Origin: Mytilus californianus
Lineage: Eukaryota; Mollusca; Bivalvia; Mytilida; Mytilidae
Length of the DNA stretch: 64,000 bases
Reading direction: 5' to 3'
Assembly (NCBI RefSeq): GCF_021869535.1
Contig: NW_026262734.1
Location: forward strand, 75,888,339-75,952,338
Position 1 is the first letter of the stretch, and every line of letters starts with the position of its first letter. The translations under genes and the position numbers were made by a program. A model generated the notes under the pieces. That model searched no databases. It was given only the letters and a program-made list of their open reading frames with translations, and was not told the DNA's origin. Shown in pieces: positions 12,982-24,784 of this stretch.

Positions 12982-13077
12982 CTGTATGAATTGGATGACC
13001 TTGATCTGCGATATCGTGGAGACGAGGAGTAAGAACGTGAATGGTGGTAATATCTGTTGTAACTTGATGACCTAGAT
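12982..13077 (-). CDS. Srrm234: Srrm234 SR-rich cassette exon lying inside the split eMIC domain
   Basis: On the minus strand a long pyrimidine tract and AG (ending 13078) lead into 96 nt that are open in the frame of the neighbours and encode RSRSSSYNRYYHHSRSYSSS followed by PRYRRSRSSNSY, closed by donor AG|GTGATC. Length is 32 codons and both ends have the same phase as all other exons here, so it can be included or skipped in frame. Its place is between the two eMIC exons. Inclusion would put about 32 SR-type residues between 'RRIT' and 'ARKRP' and so should weaken or abolish the domain. If the donor is not used, four more codons lead to a stop (RVIT-stop), giving a protein without the ARKRP core. 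It is probably a regulated exon; use is not proven. Confidence 0.75.
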
Positions 13078-14163
13078 CTTAACAGAGTGATAAAAAAAAA
13101 CAGAAAATAAAATAAAGACATTGAAATCAACATAACAACAGCAACAGAAATAAATAAAAAAAAAAAACATAAACAAGGAAATGCATGTCTTTCTTTTACA
13201 GGATTCAAATTTTGTAAATGATCTCAAATTAAAGATAATTTTTTCCACTCATATTTAATTAAAATTTGTGACTAAATGAACAATTAAAGTCTACAACTTT
13301 TGGTATTGCCGCAGCTTTCTTGTCCTGGACTTTGCATAAAAAAAATGTTAATGGAATTACATTCAGACATAGTCCATTTAAAATAAATATCTATAATGTC
13401 AGATTACACTAGAAAGCCATGCATTTTTTTCTAAAGCAAAAGTGAAATAGTACAAGTTGTCTCTCTTTGAAAACAATATTTAAGAGATCTATACTTCAAT
13501 TGAAGTCTATTAAGTTCAAAGGATTTCTCAAAAGATGCTCTGTAATCTTGGATAAATTAAGTCTTCATAGGTATCAGTATTTTTTTTTCAAAGAGAGACA
13601 AAAGCATATAAATTATAATGAACATCAAAATATGAATGTTTAAAGTCTATAACTAAAATAAAATAGATTTGAGAGAAGATTGAGTAAGTTGGTAGAAAGC
13701 CTGATTTTTAGGCAAGGAATCTTTCTTCATGTATTTTGAAACACCCTGTGTCGGACTGGAATCAAGTCTTAACTCAGGGTTAGGAAACCATCTTAGTGGC
13801 ATTCTTATACCTACTTTTCTATTCATTATAAAAATTTATATGTATTCCGATTCAAATTTTTACCTGAAACTATAGATTCAGACATTCAAATAAAATGTTG
13901 ACAATAAGATATTGTAAATGTTTCCCAATACTAATAAAAGTTATTTTTGAAACATTTAAAATAGTATGTTTTTAAGTACCACAATAATTTAAAAATAAAA
14001 CAATATTCTTATCTCCCAATTATTTATGCATTGTCAGTTCATAAACTTATTTCATTTGAACAGAAGAGATATTGGGTGGACTCACGATGAGAAGATCCTC
14101 CCATGAAGGACAGAGAATTTAAAAGAAACATCTCTGTCTTTTTGTATAATGCAATGTACACTA

Positions 14164-14262
14164 TAACCCGAATAATCCAGTCGTTATATTACGCTCCCTA
14201 TCGATCACACCTCGAAAGGTGGAGAGAATCGGAGACGGTAAGGGCTTGAATTATTCGAGTTA
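14164..14262. mobile_element. 99-bp MITE with 9-bp target-site duplication
   Basis: Ends are inverted repeats (TAACCCGAATAATCCAG at left, CTTGAATTATTCGAGTTA at right). The copy is flanked by the exact direct repeat tgtacacta (14155-14163 and 14263-14271). A 9-bp duplication fits Mutator-like (MULE) transposition. No coding capacity. Confidence 0.75.
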
Positions 14263-14353
14263 TGTACACTATAATTTCATTGGAAGAGCCAAACAGACTG
14301 TAATGTTTTTAGTTAGTAAATAAATATTTCTGTTTAGATTCACACAAGCTTAC

Positions 14354-14365
14354 CTGTAATTCCAT
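14354..14365 (-). CDS. Srrm234: Candidate 12-nt microexon in the eMIC-splitting intron of Srrm234
   Basis: The minus strand reads a T/G-rich tract (TTGTTGTTGTTTTGTTGTC), then TTATAGATAG, then ATGGAATTACAG, then the strong donor GTAAGC. With the second acceptor the exon is 12 nt and fits the shared phase: AG|A TGG AAT TAC AG|, adding four residues (Arg-Trp-Asn-Tyr pattern). With the first acceptor (exon 14354-14369, 16 nt) the next codon is TAG, a stop before the ARKRP half of eMIC. Strong sites on both sides of a tiny in-frame unit support a real microexon, but there is no homology evidence. Confidence 0.4.
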
Positions 14366-14867
14366 CTATCTATAAGACAACAAAACAACAACAAAATTGA
14401 CAGGAAAGAAAACATAAATAATAGAATTGTTTGAGATATTTAATATACAATTGTCTAAGTAATTTGTATGTAAGTGCAGATATATTTTTGTTACTAATCA
14501 AATTAAAAAAAATGTCAATTTCATATTATTCAATTTACGAAGTGCGTACTTCTTTCATATTTCTGAAGTTTCATTAAATATATATTTTTTTCATTTTACT
14601 AAGACAATATGCATATCATTTGTTTACTGTGCTAAACAACAAAATAAAATAATGATGGCAATTAAAAAGAAAAAAATGCACACAAATATAATTAAAAGAA
14701 AAAACAAAAACAAAGTAAATATAACATCATATAATCATATCAGATATATTTTTATGTTTGGGTTTTTGTATTTTTTTTCTAAAAGACAATAGCATTATTG
14801 AGTTCTATTTAGAAAACTACAATGATTCAAGTTTAAACCTTTGAGCAAGCAATACAAAATATAATAC

Positions 14868-14894
14868 AGTATATATATATATATATATATATAT
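14868..14894. repeat. (AT)n microsatellite
   Basis: An uninterrupted alternating A/T run of about 13 units in the intron between 13077 and 15938. Confidence 0.9.
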
Positions 14895-15129
14895 CAAAAA
14901 CATAATACATAATACAACGGGAACAACATGAAAAAGTGATTTATCTCAAATCTGAAAGCTACATGTTGATAGCTTTAATTTTATATAAACTTTACACAAA
15001 GATAACCGTAGCAAATTCATCACAAATCAATCATTCAATAACACTTGGAAAATATTCCAATCAATAACCTACAAATACTGCACTATATTTACTGAGGCTT
15101 AAAGTAACTCATCATGGATACCAGTTTTT

Positions 15130-15330
15130 AAATTTTGTACGCATTACATTACATGTGTTTACATGTGTTTCGTCTTCAAAAAACTCATCATCAGTGATGC
15201 TGGAACCTTAAAAGTTAAAAAGACCAAATTAAGTACGAAGTTGAGGAGCATTAAGGATACAAAATCTGAAAGGTTTTGCCAAATACAGCTAATAAAGCAA
15301 GGATAACCTGCTCTTTGGGTAGAAAATCCT
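15130..15330 (-). repeat. Degenerate dispersed repeat with hammerhead-ribozyme-like core
   Basis: On the minus strand 15165-15200 reads ACTGATGATGAG, then TTTTTTGAAGAC, then GAAACAC. The common bivalve form of this repeat reads CTGATGA, a GTCT/AGAC stem, then GAAAC, which is the conserved core of a type I hammerhead. This copy has an extra TGA next to the core and a wobble stem, so it is probably inactive. The rest of the element ('agtacgaagttgaggagcat' on the plus strand) follows to about 15330. Confidence 0.5.
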
Positions 15331-15937
15331 TTAAGCTGAGACTGCCATTAAATATTCTTCGGTTCATAAATTTGTACCACTTGACTTAGAAGTCTTTCAC
15401 TATCTTAAGGAAGGACACATTTTAGTACTTTGTTTTAATGCCTAAATTGAATTATCACCACAGCATTTTTATTTGATTCTGATGTGTGGCAGTTCTTGAA
15501 TGTTGTACTCATCCAGCATGTTGTTAGGAAATATACCTTGTAAAATGAATTTGGAAATTCCAAGGTATTGCACAAGCACAATCTTGTTGAAAAATGGGGA
15601 TATTAATTAAGATGTGCTTACAAATCATCTTGAAAGTTTATTCCTACTAAAAAAGATTAATTACTTGAATATCAGTAAACATTATGCCTTGTAGAATAAA
15701 TATTGCCCTTAGAAGGCTTGTGCAATATAATATTCTGATAGGGACAATATAAATCAATTAAAAGTGCAATAACCTTATAATGTCAAATAAAGTTACAACC
15801 AATCAGAAAGTCAGATAATACAGGCAAGTTTTATTGATTGATTGCTGTGATGAAGTTTGCATGGTTTATTTATGACAGTTCAGCATTTTATTTTTCTCCT
15901 GGTTTATTTAAGACAGGTCAGCGTATTATGTTTCTAC

Positions 15938-16087
15938 CTGGTTATTCTTCTTCTGTCTAAATGACTTGGTGAACCACGTCTACGTCTAATGGAAGTGCTT
16001 CTTTCACGAGAACGACTCCGTGAGTAACTATGATGACGACCTCTGGAGTAACTTCTTGACCTTGATCTAGATGAGCTTCTACTGTGT
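15938..16087 (-). CDS. Srrm234: Srrm234 exon: RS region and N-terminal half of the eMIC domain
   Basis: After acceptor TTTTTGCAG the exon encodes an Arg/Ser stretch ('HSRSSSRSRSRSYSRG', 'SRSRSRERSTSIRRRR') and ends 'GSPSHLDRRRIT'. SRRM4 has 'DSPSHLEARRITS' immediately before ARKRP. This Pro-Ser-His-Leu block plus the ARKRP block of the last exon make up the eMIC domain. Donor is AG|GTAGAA. The exon is 150 nt and symmetric in phase. The intron to the last exon (4 kb) holds two further candidate exons, which makes this the regulated point of the gene. Confidence 0.93.
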
Positions 16088-16499
16088 CTGCAAAAATTTC
16101 AAATAAATGTCAGCCATTCTCCATTTTAACAGAATAATATTCAGGTGCAGAACAGATGTATTTTCTAATAAATAACAATCTACATTTTATAAAAAATTCC
16201 TTAATGATAAAGAGGAGCATAAGTGATCACTGCTGCCATCCATGCAAACAAATCATTACCAAATAAAAGGATTTCTATTTTTTAGCTCACATACTCCACA
16301 CCCCCATGTAAAGGGGAAGAACTTATAGTGACTTACTGGCAAAAGTTTTGCAAAATGAAGGCCCTATTCAAGCAACTAGAATTAACAGTGATTTATTTTA
16401 AACATGTCACTTTCCAGAAATAATGGTCCCTCATTTCAGATTTTTCTGATTATGGAACTTGACCTAGGAAAGTGGTTTCCTTTTTCATATTTTTCTAAG

Positions 16500-18360
16500 T
16501 AATGAAGGTGCTATCCCTAAAACTAGAGGCTCTTAAGAGCCTGTGTCTTCAACAATGGCCACTTTTTGGTAAAAATTATCATGAAAGGGCAATAACTCTA
16601 TAAAGAGTTAACTGACACATTGACATATTTGTAGATCTTGTCCTGCTGATCATTTTTGCTTTTTAAAGTTTCCATTATACTTTTCAAGATAATAGGCTTA
16701 AACTAAAAAAAATGGTAAACATCATCATTATAGGACAAAAACAAATAGACTTAAGATTATCTCTTGCCTTCTATCTATTATAATTTTCAAAATGATAGGC
16801 AAAAATTTGAGAAAAAATATCATTAAAGGGCAATAACTTCAATAAGGAGTCAAGTGATTGACTTACTTGAAGATCTTATCTTGTTGATCATTATAGCTTT
16901 TAAAGTTTCTATCTATTATGATTTTTAAGATAATAGGCAAAAACGTAAAAAAGTTGGTGTCATTAGGAAGCAAATCGATTTCAGCCATGTTGACTAATTT
17001 CTAGATCTTGTTGTGCTGATTATTTTTCTTTTAAAAGTTTCTCTCTATTATTAATTAACTACTCTGTTATTGGACTTAATATGATGAAAACTGCCTATGC
17101 AATATAAAAGTGTCAACTCGGCCAATACAGAATAACTCAGCCAATATTGATTTTTTTTCTGTATTGGCCGAGTTCTGATCCGGCCAATACAGGATTTCAG
17201 AACGTCTCTAGTTTTTAGATCGAAAGTCATGATAAACACAAACTTAAAGTAAACAGTCGTTAGGAAGACGCAGTTTTCATTTACTCACCATAAACATGCC
17301 GAAGCGTTCAGTGTGGCATATATTTCAGGCTAAAGAGGGTCACATTCATTTAAAAAGCATTTTGTCAGCAGACAATTGAATTATTACAAGTTTGGGCAAC
17401 GAGTAGTTAATCACAAAGTTAATTTCTTGTTGACCTCAGGTACAAACAATTTACTGTTTACTTTCGCTTCTCATGTTTTGTAAACTGTCCTTTATTTTTT
17501 AACCCGAACCAGGCATATGCATTGTGGAAGGGTGACCTGTAATTGTTCAAATCTTCGGTCAGTTGCCTTATGGATAGTTGTATCATTTTCAATCATATTC
17601 AACATGTTAAACTCCTACATTTTTTTAAAATAATTTGTTTCTGCATTACACATGCAATGGCAGTACCTTTCCAATTACTATTTATGTGTTGCGTCTAAAT
17701 ATGAACTGTAACACTTTATAGTGACTGGTAAGGGTAGAAAAATTCATCAGATGAGAAAATGTAGAAGACGCCTGGAAACAGCACCAGATCATTTGATATT
17801 GCAGCTTATAAACATGATAAATGGAAACACAGATTTGGATAGTTCCACTTCAACGTAAAAAATGTTTATCTTTTGTGGTATATAAAACAATTTAACACTG
17901 TAAAATTGGCTTCGCCTCAGGCCAATACAGCAAGCCTCGGACCAATAACAAGACCAATACAGAAATACTCACATAATAATACCATATTATAGTTTTCTAA
18001 ATGACAGGCAAAAATGAAAAAAATGGTAAAATTTGACAATCATGGGTAATATTCTGCAATAACTCCATAAGAAGTCGTCAGAGATAGTTTTGATGTAAAT
18101 GAGCAGCAGGTAGATCTCAACATTTTGAACATTTCTGACCCTTCAGATTTTTAGCCATGTCAGCAATTTTAGTTGGAAGGCAGGGTCTTCAGACACATTT
18201 TTTTAAACTAGATAACCAAAAATTGATTGTGGCCAAGTTTGGTTAAATTTGGGCCAGCAGTTTCAGAGGAGAAGATTTTTGTAAAAACAAACGATGACAG
18301 ACAAAGGACGACCAGTAATGAAAAGGAAACTTGGCCCTGTGGTCCAGGTCAGCTGACAAG
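16500..18360 (+). repeat. Dispersed repeat 'gggcaataactc' family, interrupted
   Basis: Tandem-like blocks ('gggcaataactctataaaga', 'gtagatcttgtcctgctgat', 'gataataggc') run from 16500 to 17060 and resume at 18000, ending in a 'tttcagaggagaag...cctgtggtccaggtcagct' tail near 18355. The same family is at 7880-8443 and 25840-26455. The interval 17108-17965 is a separate insertion with inverted-repeat text. Confidence 0.7.
17108..17965. mobile_element. Insertion bounded by 'ggccaatacag' motifs
   Basis: A perfect 16-bp inverted repeat (aactcggccaatacag at 17114-17129; its complement at 17159-17174) stands at the left. Related 'ggccaatacag' motifs recur at 17183 and near 17920-17960 at the right. 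The block interrupts the dispersed repeat around it. No coding is seen; class is unknown. Confidence 0.45.
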
Positions 18361-19139
18361 AACCAAATTGCAATATGATCTTCCAAAATGTAATATGACC
18401 TTAAATACAATAAAATTTGTAAGGGGTTCCGCAGAACCCTGTCTCTTGCCTACGATTGCTGCTGTCAGTGTAAAAGTGTAATGTTGACTTAAAAAGTGAG
18501 TCCATTTATCAGTAAAATATAGAATTTAAAACAAAATTCAAACTTTTTCTTTAGATGCTATTTCTTGGTCTTGAAGATTAGCTTCTGTCCAAGTTTCATA
18601 ACAATCCATGGAGGTTTACAAACTTATCATGTCAAAAAAATTGAATCCCAGACTTCTGTAAATGTTAACTGTAAAAAACTAAGTCCATCTATCAGAAAAA
18701 GACTGAAAATGAAAATATATTTTCAAAAGTTTGATTTATATCTGGTCTATATACCAGCTTTGATAAGTGTTTGGTATTACTATAAATTTTCACTTCGTAC
18801 TATGAACATCAAAATTATTTATTTTGTAAAAATATTTCCTTTCTCTATTGGTACTGTACACGTATACCTAACAACAAAATTATTTTCATTTACCTGTGTT
18901 TAAAGTTTTTGCAAATGGCTGATATTTTTGTTCGAGCATATTGTTTTTCTTTAATTGTTTAACATTTCTTACCGATATAACATGTTACTTTTATTATTCT
19001 TCCCTTAGTTTATTTATTTTGTATTTACATTGTATCATAGGTCAAATTTATTTGTTCAGTGTATGTTCAATGGTGTTAATATGTCCTTTGATTGAGTTAA
19101 GCTATTTCAGTTGATATTTTATAGTGTGTTTTTCTATGT

Positions 19140-19500
19140 TGTGATGTTACACTATTGTTTCAGAAAAAGGGTGAAGGTTTGGTACCATTAAAACGTTTAA
19201 ACCCGCTGCATTTGTTTGCATCTGTCCTAAGTCATGAATCTGATGTTCAGTAGTTGTCGTTTGTTGATGTGGTTCATAAGTGTTTCTTGTTTCTTGTTTT
19301 TATATAGATTAGACCTTTGGTTTTTCCTGTTTGAATGGTTTTACACTAGTAATTTTTGGGGCCCTTTATAGCTTACTGTTCGGTGTGAGCCAAGGCTCCG
19401 TGTTGAAGACCGTACTGTGACCTATAATGTTTACTTTTATAAATTTTGACTTGGATGGAGAGTTGTCTCATTGGCACTCATACCACATCTTCTTATATCT
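19140..19500 (+). repeat. Dispersed repeat (about 330-370 bp family)
   Basis: Contains 'gttcggtgtgagccaaggct' and ends 'ttggcactcataccacatct'. Other copies: 52410-52660 and 53325-53660 (inverted), 56516-56856 (same strand), and partial copies at 20960-21100 and 29215-29300. Confidence 0.8.
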
Positions 19501-19763
19501 ATTATCTCTTAATCATAAAAAAGCTTCTGCCAAAGTTTCATAAAATTCTATGAAGGTTTGACAAAGTATTTGATGTGTAACAAACTTTAACCCCACACTG
19601 TATCTACTTGTAAACTGTAAAAAACTAAGTCCATTTATCAGTAAAATACCGAAAAATGAAAATAAATATTTTTAAAATTTTGCCCTGGATACTGCATTTT
19701 GGTCATAGACAAGCTTCTGTCCAAATTTCATAACATTCCATGAAGGCTTAACAAAGTTATTGA

Positions 19764-20653
19764 CAGGGGTGTGGAAATGCTATGCCCGACTCGTACATTT
19801 GACTGCAAGGACTAGCAATTTATTGTTTCTTTGTTGCCTGTGGACAAGTAAAAAAAATGTTGCTTGACAATGTTAATTTTCATATTCATAAAGAAAAGTC
19901 CTCAAAATTTATTCATCAAAGTAGAAAACTATCAAATAGTAAGATGAAAGCAACATGTTTAAAAGTATAAGTAAAACAACATCAATTGTCAAGAAATAGA
20001 TCCATTGGCAAACAAAAAAAATAAGTATGCGGACCCGGTTTTCATTAATGTTCTGCTATTTTTTCCCATTGATCCGGGATCATAGATCAGGTTATAGTAA
20101 CGTTACACTGAAAATGGTCATTATTAATTTCGAGCTCTGATTTTTCAAGAATGAAAACTAAATGACCGGTCAAGTTGGATAAGCATCTTTAGATAGGTCA
20201 TCGCTCGGCTATTTGACCAACGGAAAGGAGGCACCTCATAAACAATTCAATAATTTATCAATTATTTGGTTTTCATCTCTTCATTAACTTTAAAACAGGC
20301 TCACAATGAAGAAAATATAATTCATGATATAATCTCACAGGTTCATGTAAGCTAGCAACAAAAATAATTTGCAAAATTGGCCTCTAGATTCTTTATTTTA
20401 AAGTTGTTTTTTGGTTGGTTTCTAAATCATTTGTGTATACTCTACTTATATTTTTATTATTCTAACATACAAACAAAGACCATGAATAACATTTTCATTG
20501 TGTTTTTGAAACATACAAGTTTACAGTAAAATACATCTTCATTCCAAAATTCATTAAGAAATCAGGACAAATAACTTTTCTTCCGAACAAGTAAAATTTA
20601 CAATTTCACTTGCCTGGGGACAAGTGGTCCCAACAATTATTTCCACACCCCTG
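19764..20653. mobile_element. hAT-like non-autonomous transposon, 890 bp, 5-bp duplication
   Basis: Terminal inverted repeats are CAGGGGTGTGGAAAT and its exact complement at the other end. The flanks carry the exact 5-bp repeat attga (19759-19763 and 20654-20658). It interrupts a tandem array whose unit resumes on the far side, which confirms the borders. No transposase frame remains. Confidence 0.85.
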
Positions 20654-21203
20654 ATTGATGACTGAAAAACTTTAACCTCAGACTGAATCTGAATGTTTAC
20701 TGTAAAAAAAAATAGGTCCATTTATCAGTAAAATATGGAAAAATGAAAATAAATATTTTCAAAATTTTAATCTGGATACTGTATTTTGGTCATAAACAAG
20801 CTTCTGTCCAAATTTCATAAAATTCCATGAAGGTTTGACAAATTTATTGATGTCTTAAAAAACTTTAACTTTAGACTGAACCTAAATGTTGACGCTGCCG
20901 CCGCCGACGGAATCTAGGATCGCTATGTCTAGCTTTTGCGAAATAAATGTCACAGACTCGACAATAAGGAGATGTGGTAAGATTGCCAATGATCCATCTA
21001 TCTGTGAACAACTATAAAAATCATGATGCTTTGAGCAAAACCCATACCATACAAAAAATTATAAAAGGCCACAGAATGACAAAATGTAAAACAATTCAAA
21101 AGAGAAAACCAACAGCTGTTAAATTATCTTTAGGAAACAATATGCATATCAAGAAAACATGAAAAATAAAACCATTCTATTTATTCCATCCATTAATTCT
21201 TAC

Positions 21204-21422
21204 CTTTTAGCTGAATAACTTCTGCTTCTTGACCTAGACCTGGAAACAGAACACCCTGACCTTGATGAGCGACTTCTTGAGCTAGTTCTACTGTGATGTC
21301 TTGAATGTCTGGATCGTCTAGAAGATGATTTTCTCTTTGACCTTGATTCTGGAGAATAACTTATAGATCTACTGTTTGATTTCTTCTTGGTAATGGATAG
21401 AGATCTGTGACTGGCTGGAGAT
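21204..21422 (-). CDS. Srrm234: Srrm234 exon: long arginine/serine-rich (RS) segment
   Basis: After acceptor TTTTACTTCTCAG the exon encodes 73 codons rich in SR/RS: 'SPASHRSLSITKKKSNSRS', 'SYSPESRSKRKSSSRRSR', 'HHSRTSSRSRSSRSGC', 'SRSRSRSRSYSAK'. Donor is AG|GTAAGA. RS segments of this kind are kinase targets (SRPK, CLK) and drive nuclear speckle localisation and contacts with other splicing factors; that role is family knowledge. The exon is 219 nt, symmetric in phase, and sits just upstream of the eMIC exons as the RS tract does in SRRM4. Confidence 0.9.
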
Positions 21423-21921
21423 CTGAGAAGTAAAAGATGTACCATGGTAAAAATAAATGAAATCTTGAAATGCAATACAAGGCCATGTAATACACAAATT
21501 CATCTATCTAGGAGAACAAATTTTCCATCAGGTAAACTAATCAATGAGTGATTGAATTCTCATGTGAAATTTAAAGGTCCAAGTGAATGAACTTCCCCGA
21601 GAACAATACCTACAAGGGACAGTTCATTGTCCAAAAATTTAAATGGACAGAGGTAAAGCAACTTAAACTGGGGAAATGTTCAATTTCCTTTGCAATAAGA
21701 TACTTGAATCAAATTACATATTAGTTTTGAAAATAATAAGGGTGCCCTCTACAATTTCAATAACAAACATGGCGGATTGTAAACAAACCTCGCAAAATTG
21801 AGTTTTTCTCTCATTTCTTGCTTATTGTACTCTATAATCCGCACCCCTGCTTGGCAATTCTAATTTAGGAGTAACAAGAGTGCACACGCTGAAATGTCTC
21901 GCCTTCTTTACTAACCAGGCC

Positions 21922-23688
21922 AAAATTAAAATTAAGTTTGTTTCCCCTTACCCGACCGACCCTCTAAAAATCCGCCGACTGAAATAATTTTTTTCGAAAA
22001 TCACGTTGTTGTTTTTTTATTTCGTTTCGCTCAAAAGTTCGTTTTTTAATTTCGTTTCCTTGAATGGTCCATATTTTCAACATTCCGCGATATCATTGTC
22101 GCCCGTGTGTTTGCAGCAAAGGGTAAACAACGTATGCAAGGATACTGAAATTGGAATGGAATAATGTTTTAAATAAATGCATCCAAGCAATCTTAACTAC
22201 TATTCCATTCTAGCTACGCCTCCAATAACAAAATGCGTAGCGAGAATGGCCGAGTAGTTACGATTGCGCATCCGAGCTCACCCTTGAGCTTAAATGTTAG
22301 GCCCGGTGTTTCTGTCGTGTTTGTGGTAAATCCCTGAGTTCGCCTTTATCAGTGGTTGACTCAATAAGTTGTATATTGGCGTGCTATTTATGCTATTTTG
22401 TTTCATTTCGTATGTGATATTGGACCATACACTAGTTGTCTTTGGATAAAATAGTCTTTGATTTTTTTCGAGCTCAGTATCATATTGTGATGTGAAAAGT
22501 CGAGATGACTATACCAGCTAATGCTTTGATAAAAGTTCTTGTAAGTTCTTATGTCTTTTATAAGCTATAATGGGCTGATGATTAAATATGGTCACATGTT
22601 CAGGGTTTTGTGAAATAAGATGCCAGTGTTTCATTATTATATTTTTAGTTTCTGTATAGATGGGTTGAATTTTGTTAACACTACTAGCGGTTGACCCGTT
22701 TCGCTGGGCAATGTGTTAGCAAGTTTTCCCTTTCTGTATTTTGTGTTTGATAAAAAAAATCGTTGATTTCAGATATTTGATATCCTCGTTTGAGCTTCTT
22801 ACTGTTTTTTTAAGATCAGTTTTGCTGCTTGTGTTTCTGAGATACCTCAATACTTCACCCTTGATAAATCCTTTCAATGAAAACACTTTTTGGGTGTGAG
22901 CAGTGTCTGTGCAGATATTGATATGTTTCAGTTGGTTTGATATTGGTTTTAATGTCTTGTATCATACTATGCCTTTGTTAAAGAATCTTTCTCCTTTGTA
23001 TAATTATGACAGTGTCTAAGAATATTATTTCATTACAGGAAAATTCGTAAGTGAACTTCAACTATCATTATCATTTTGTTTCTCTGTGTTGAAAGCGTTG
23101 TAAAATGTGTTCAAGAATTAACAAACATTTTAAGGCCTGCTAACTCAGCGAATGCTGATCCGCACATAGGCACGCCCAAGGTTTCATGGTAAAGTTTATT
23201 GTTAAAAATAAATTCATAGTTTTCTAGAATAAGCCTTAATAGGCGTAGTCATACTCGCTTGGATCACGGTTTGTGGCTTCTAGTATTTCCTTAAATGAAA
23301 AACAAGTGTACATATTTTTTGCATCGAATGTTTCTAGGTAGCAGTCTCGTTGGGGTTTTATATTTTCAATTGAATTAATAAAACTATAAGAAAAATATAG
23401 AACCGTGTCTCAATTTATATGTGGTCTACTCTAAGTCACAAAGACATTGATATTTACAAACATTTTCTAGTCTGAAATTGTAGGGTCTTCTAGTCATGCA
23501 TAATCATGATAATACATTATACAGTATGTTGTTTTAGTATCAATAAAGTTCAACTTGTTTTTTTTTGTGTTTTCCTGTGTGTTAGATATATTTCAGGGAT
23601 TTTCTCTAAAAAAAAAAAAAAGCCTACCTACCTACCCACTTCCAAAATGGTGGGTCGGGTAAGGGGAAACAAAGATATTTTTAATTGC
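21922..23688. mobile_element. Possible DNA transposon remnant, 1.77 kb, with terminal inverted repeats
   Basis: The left end 'gtttgtttccccttacccga' (21937-21956) is inverted at the right end (23652-23672), with A/T-rich outer bases also matching. Short ggcc flanks both ends (21918-21921, 23689-23692). Inside, only broken sequence is seen; no transposase was recognised. Confidence 0.45.
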
Positions 23689-23709
23689 GGCCCCATTGAT
23701 TTTATGTTG

Positions 23710-24780
23710 ATAGTCCTAAATACAAAGCTTTACTACAAGTAACACATAAACTTAACATGATCCAAGAAAATGAGGTCAAGGTCAGATAAACCAAACGAGA
23801 AATACATGTACACCTTACAATCATTCAATAAACCAAACATAGTTGACTTATTGCTTATTGTTTCTAAGAAACAGTCTTAAACAAGAAAACATAACATTGA
23901 CCAATGAACCATGAAAATGAGGTCAAGGTCAGATGAACCATGCCAGACAGACATGTACACCTTACAATCAATTTAGGCATTAAATATAGTTGACCTATTG
24001 CTTATAGTATCTAAGAAACAAACTTAACCATGAAAACTTAACATTGACCAATGAACCATGAAAATGAGGTCAAGGTCAGATGATACCTGCCAGACAGACA
24101 TATACACCTTACAATCCTTCCATACATCAAATATAGTTGATCTATTGCTTATAGTTGAAGAAAAACAGACCAAAATACAAAAACTTAACACTGAGAAATG
24201 AACCGTGAAAATGAGGTCAAGGTCAAATAAAACCTGTGAGACTGACATGTATATCATAAAATATTTCCATACACCATTTATAGTTGACCTATTGCATATA
24301 GTATTAGAAAAAAGGACCAAAACTCAAAAACTTAACTTTGACGACTGAACCATGAAAATTAGATCAAGGTCAGATGATACCTACCAGTTGGACATGTACA
24401 CCTTACAATCATTCCATATACCAAATATAGTAGACCTACTGCTTATAGTATCTGATATATGGACTTGACCACGAAAACTTAACCTTGTTCACTGATCCAT
24501 GAAATGAGGTCAAGGTCAAATGAAAATTGTCTGCCGGGCATGAGGACCTTGCAAGGTACGCACATACTAAATATAGTTATCCTATTACCCATAATAAGAA
24601 AGAAATTAACATTACAAAAAATATTGACTTTTTTTTCAAGTAGTAACTGAACCATGAAAATAAGGTCAAGGACAATGGACATATGACAGACGGAAACTTC
24701 GTAACATAAGGCATCTATATACAAAGTATGAAGCATCCAGGTCTTCTAGCTTCTAAAATATAAAGCTTTTAAGAAGTAAG
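23710..24780 (+). repeat. Tandem array, about 130-bp unit, same family as 5990-6845
   Basis: About eight units with 'ccatgaaaatgaggtcaagg' and 'acatgtacaccttacaatca'. Apparent frames at 24024-24320 and 24479-24736 are repeat translations. Confidence 0.85.
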
Positions 24781-24784
24781 CTAA

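Larger units (their letters stand above)
18480..20955 (+). repeat. Tandem array, about 190-bp unit, split by two insertions and closed by a decayed hairpin tail
   Basis: Units contain 'aagcttctgtccaaatttca', 'attccatgaaggtttgacaa' and 'taagtccatttatcagtaaa'. They occur at 18481-18740, 19505-19758 and 20654-20885, with inserted DNA at about 18745-19505 and 19764-20653. The tail at 20888-20955 ('gccgccgccgacgg', 'tatgtctagctttt') matches the tails at 6848 and 24785. Confidence 0.75.
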
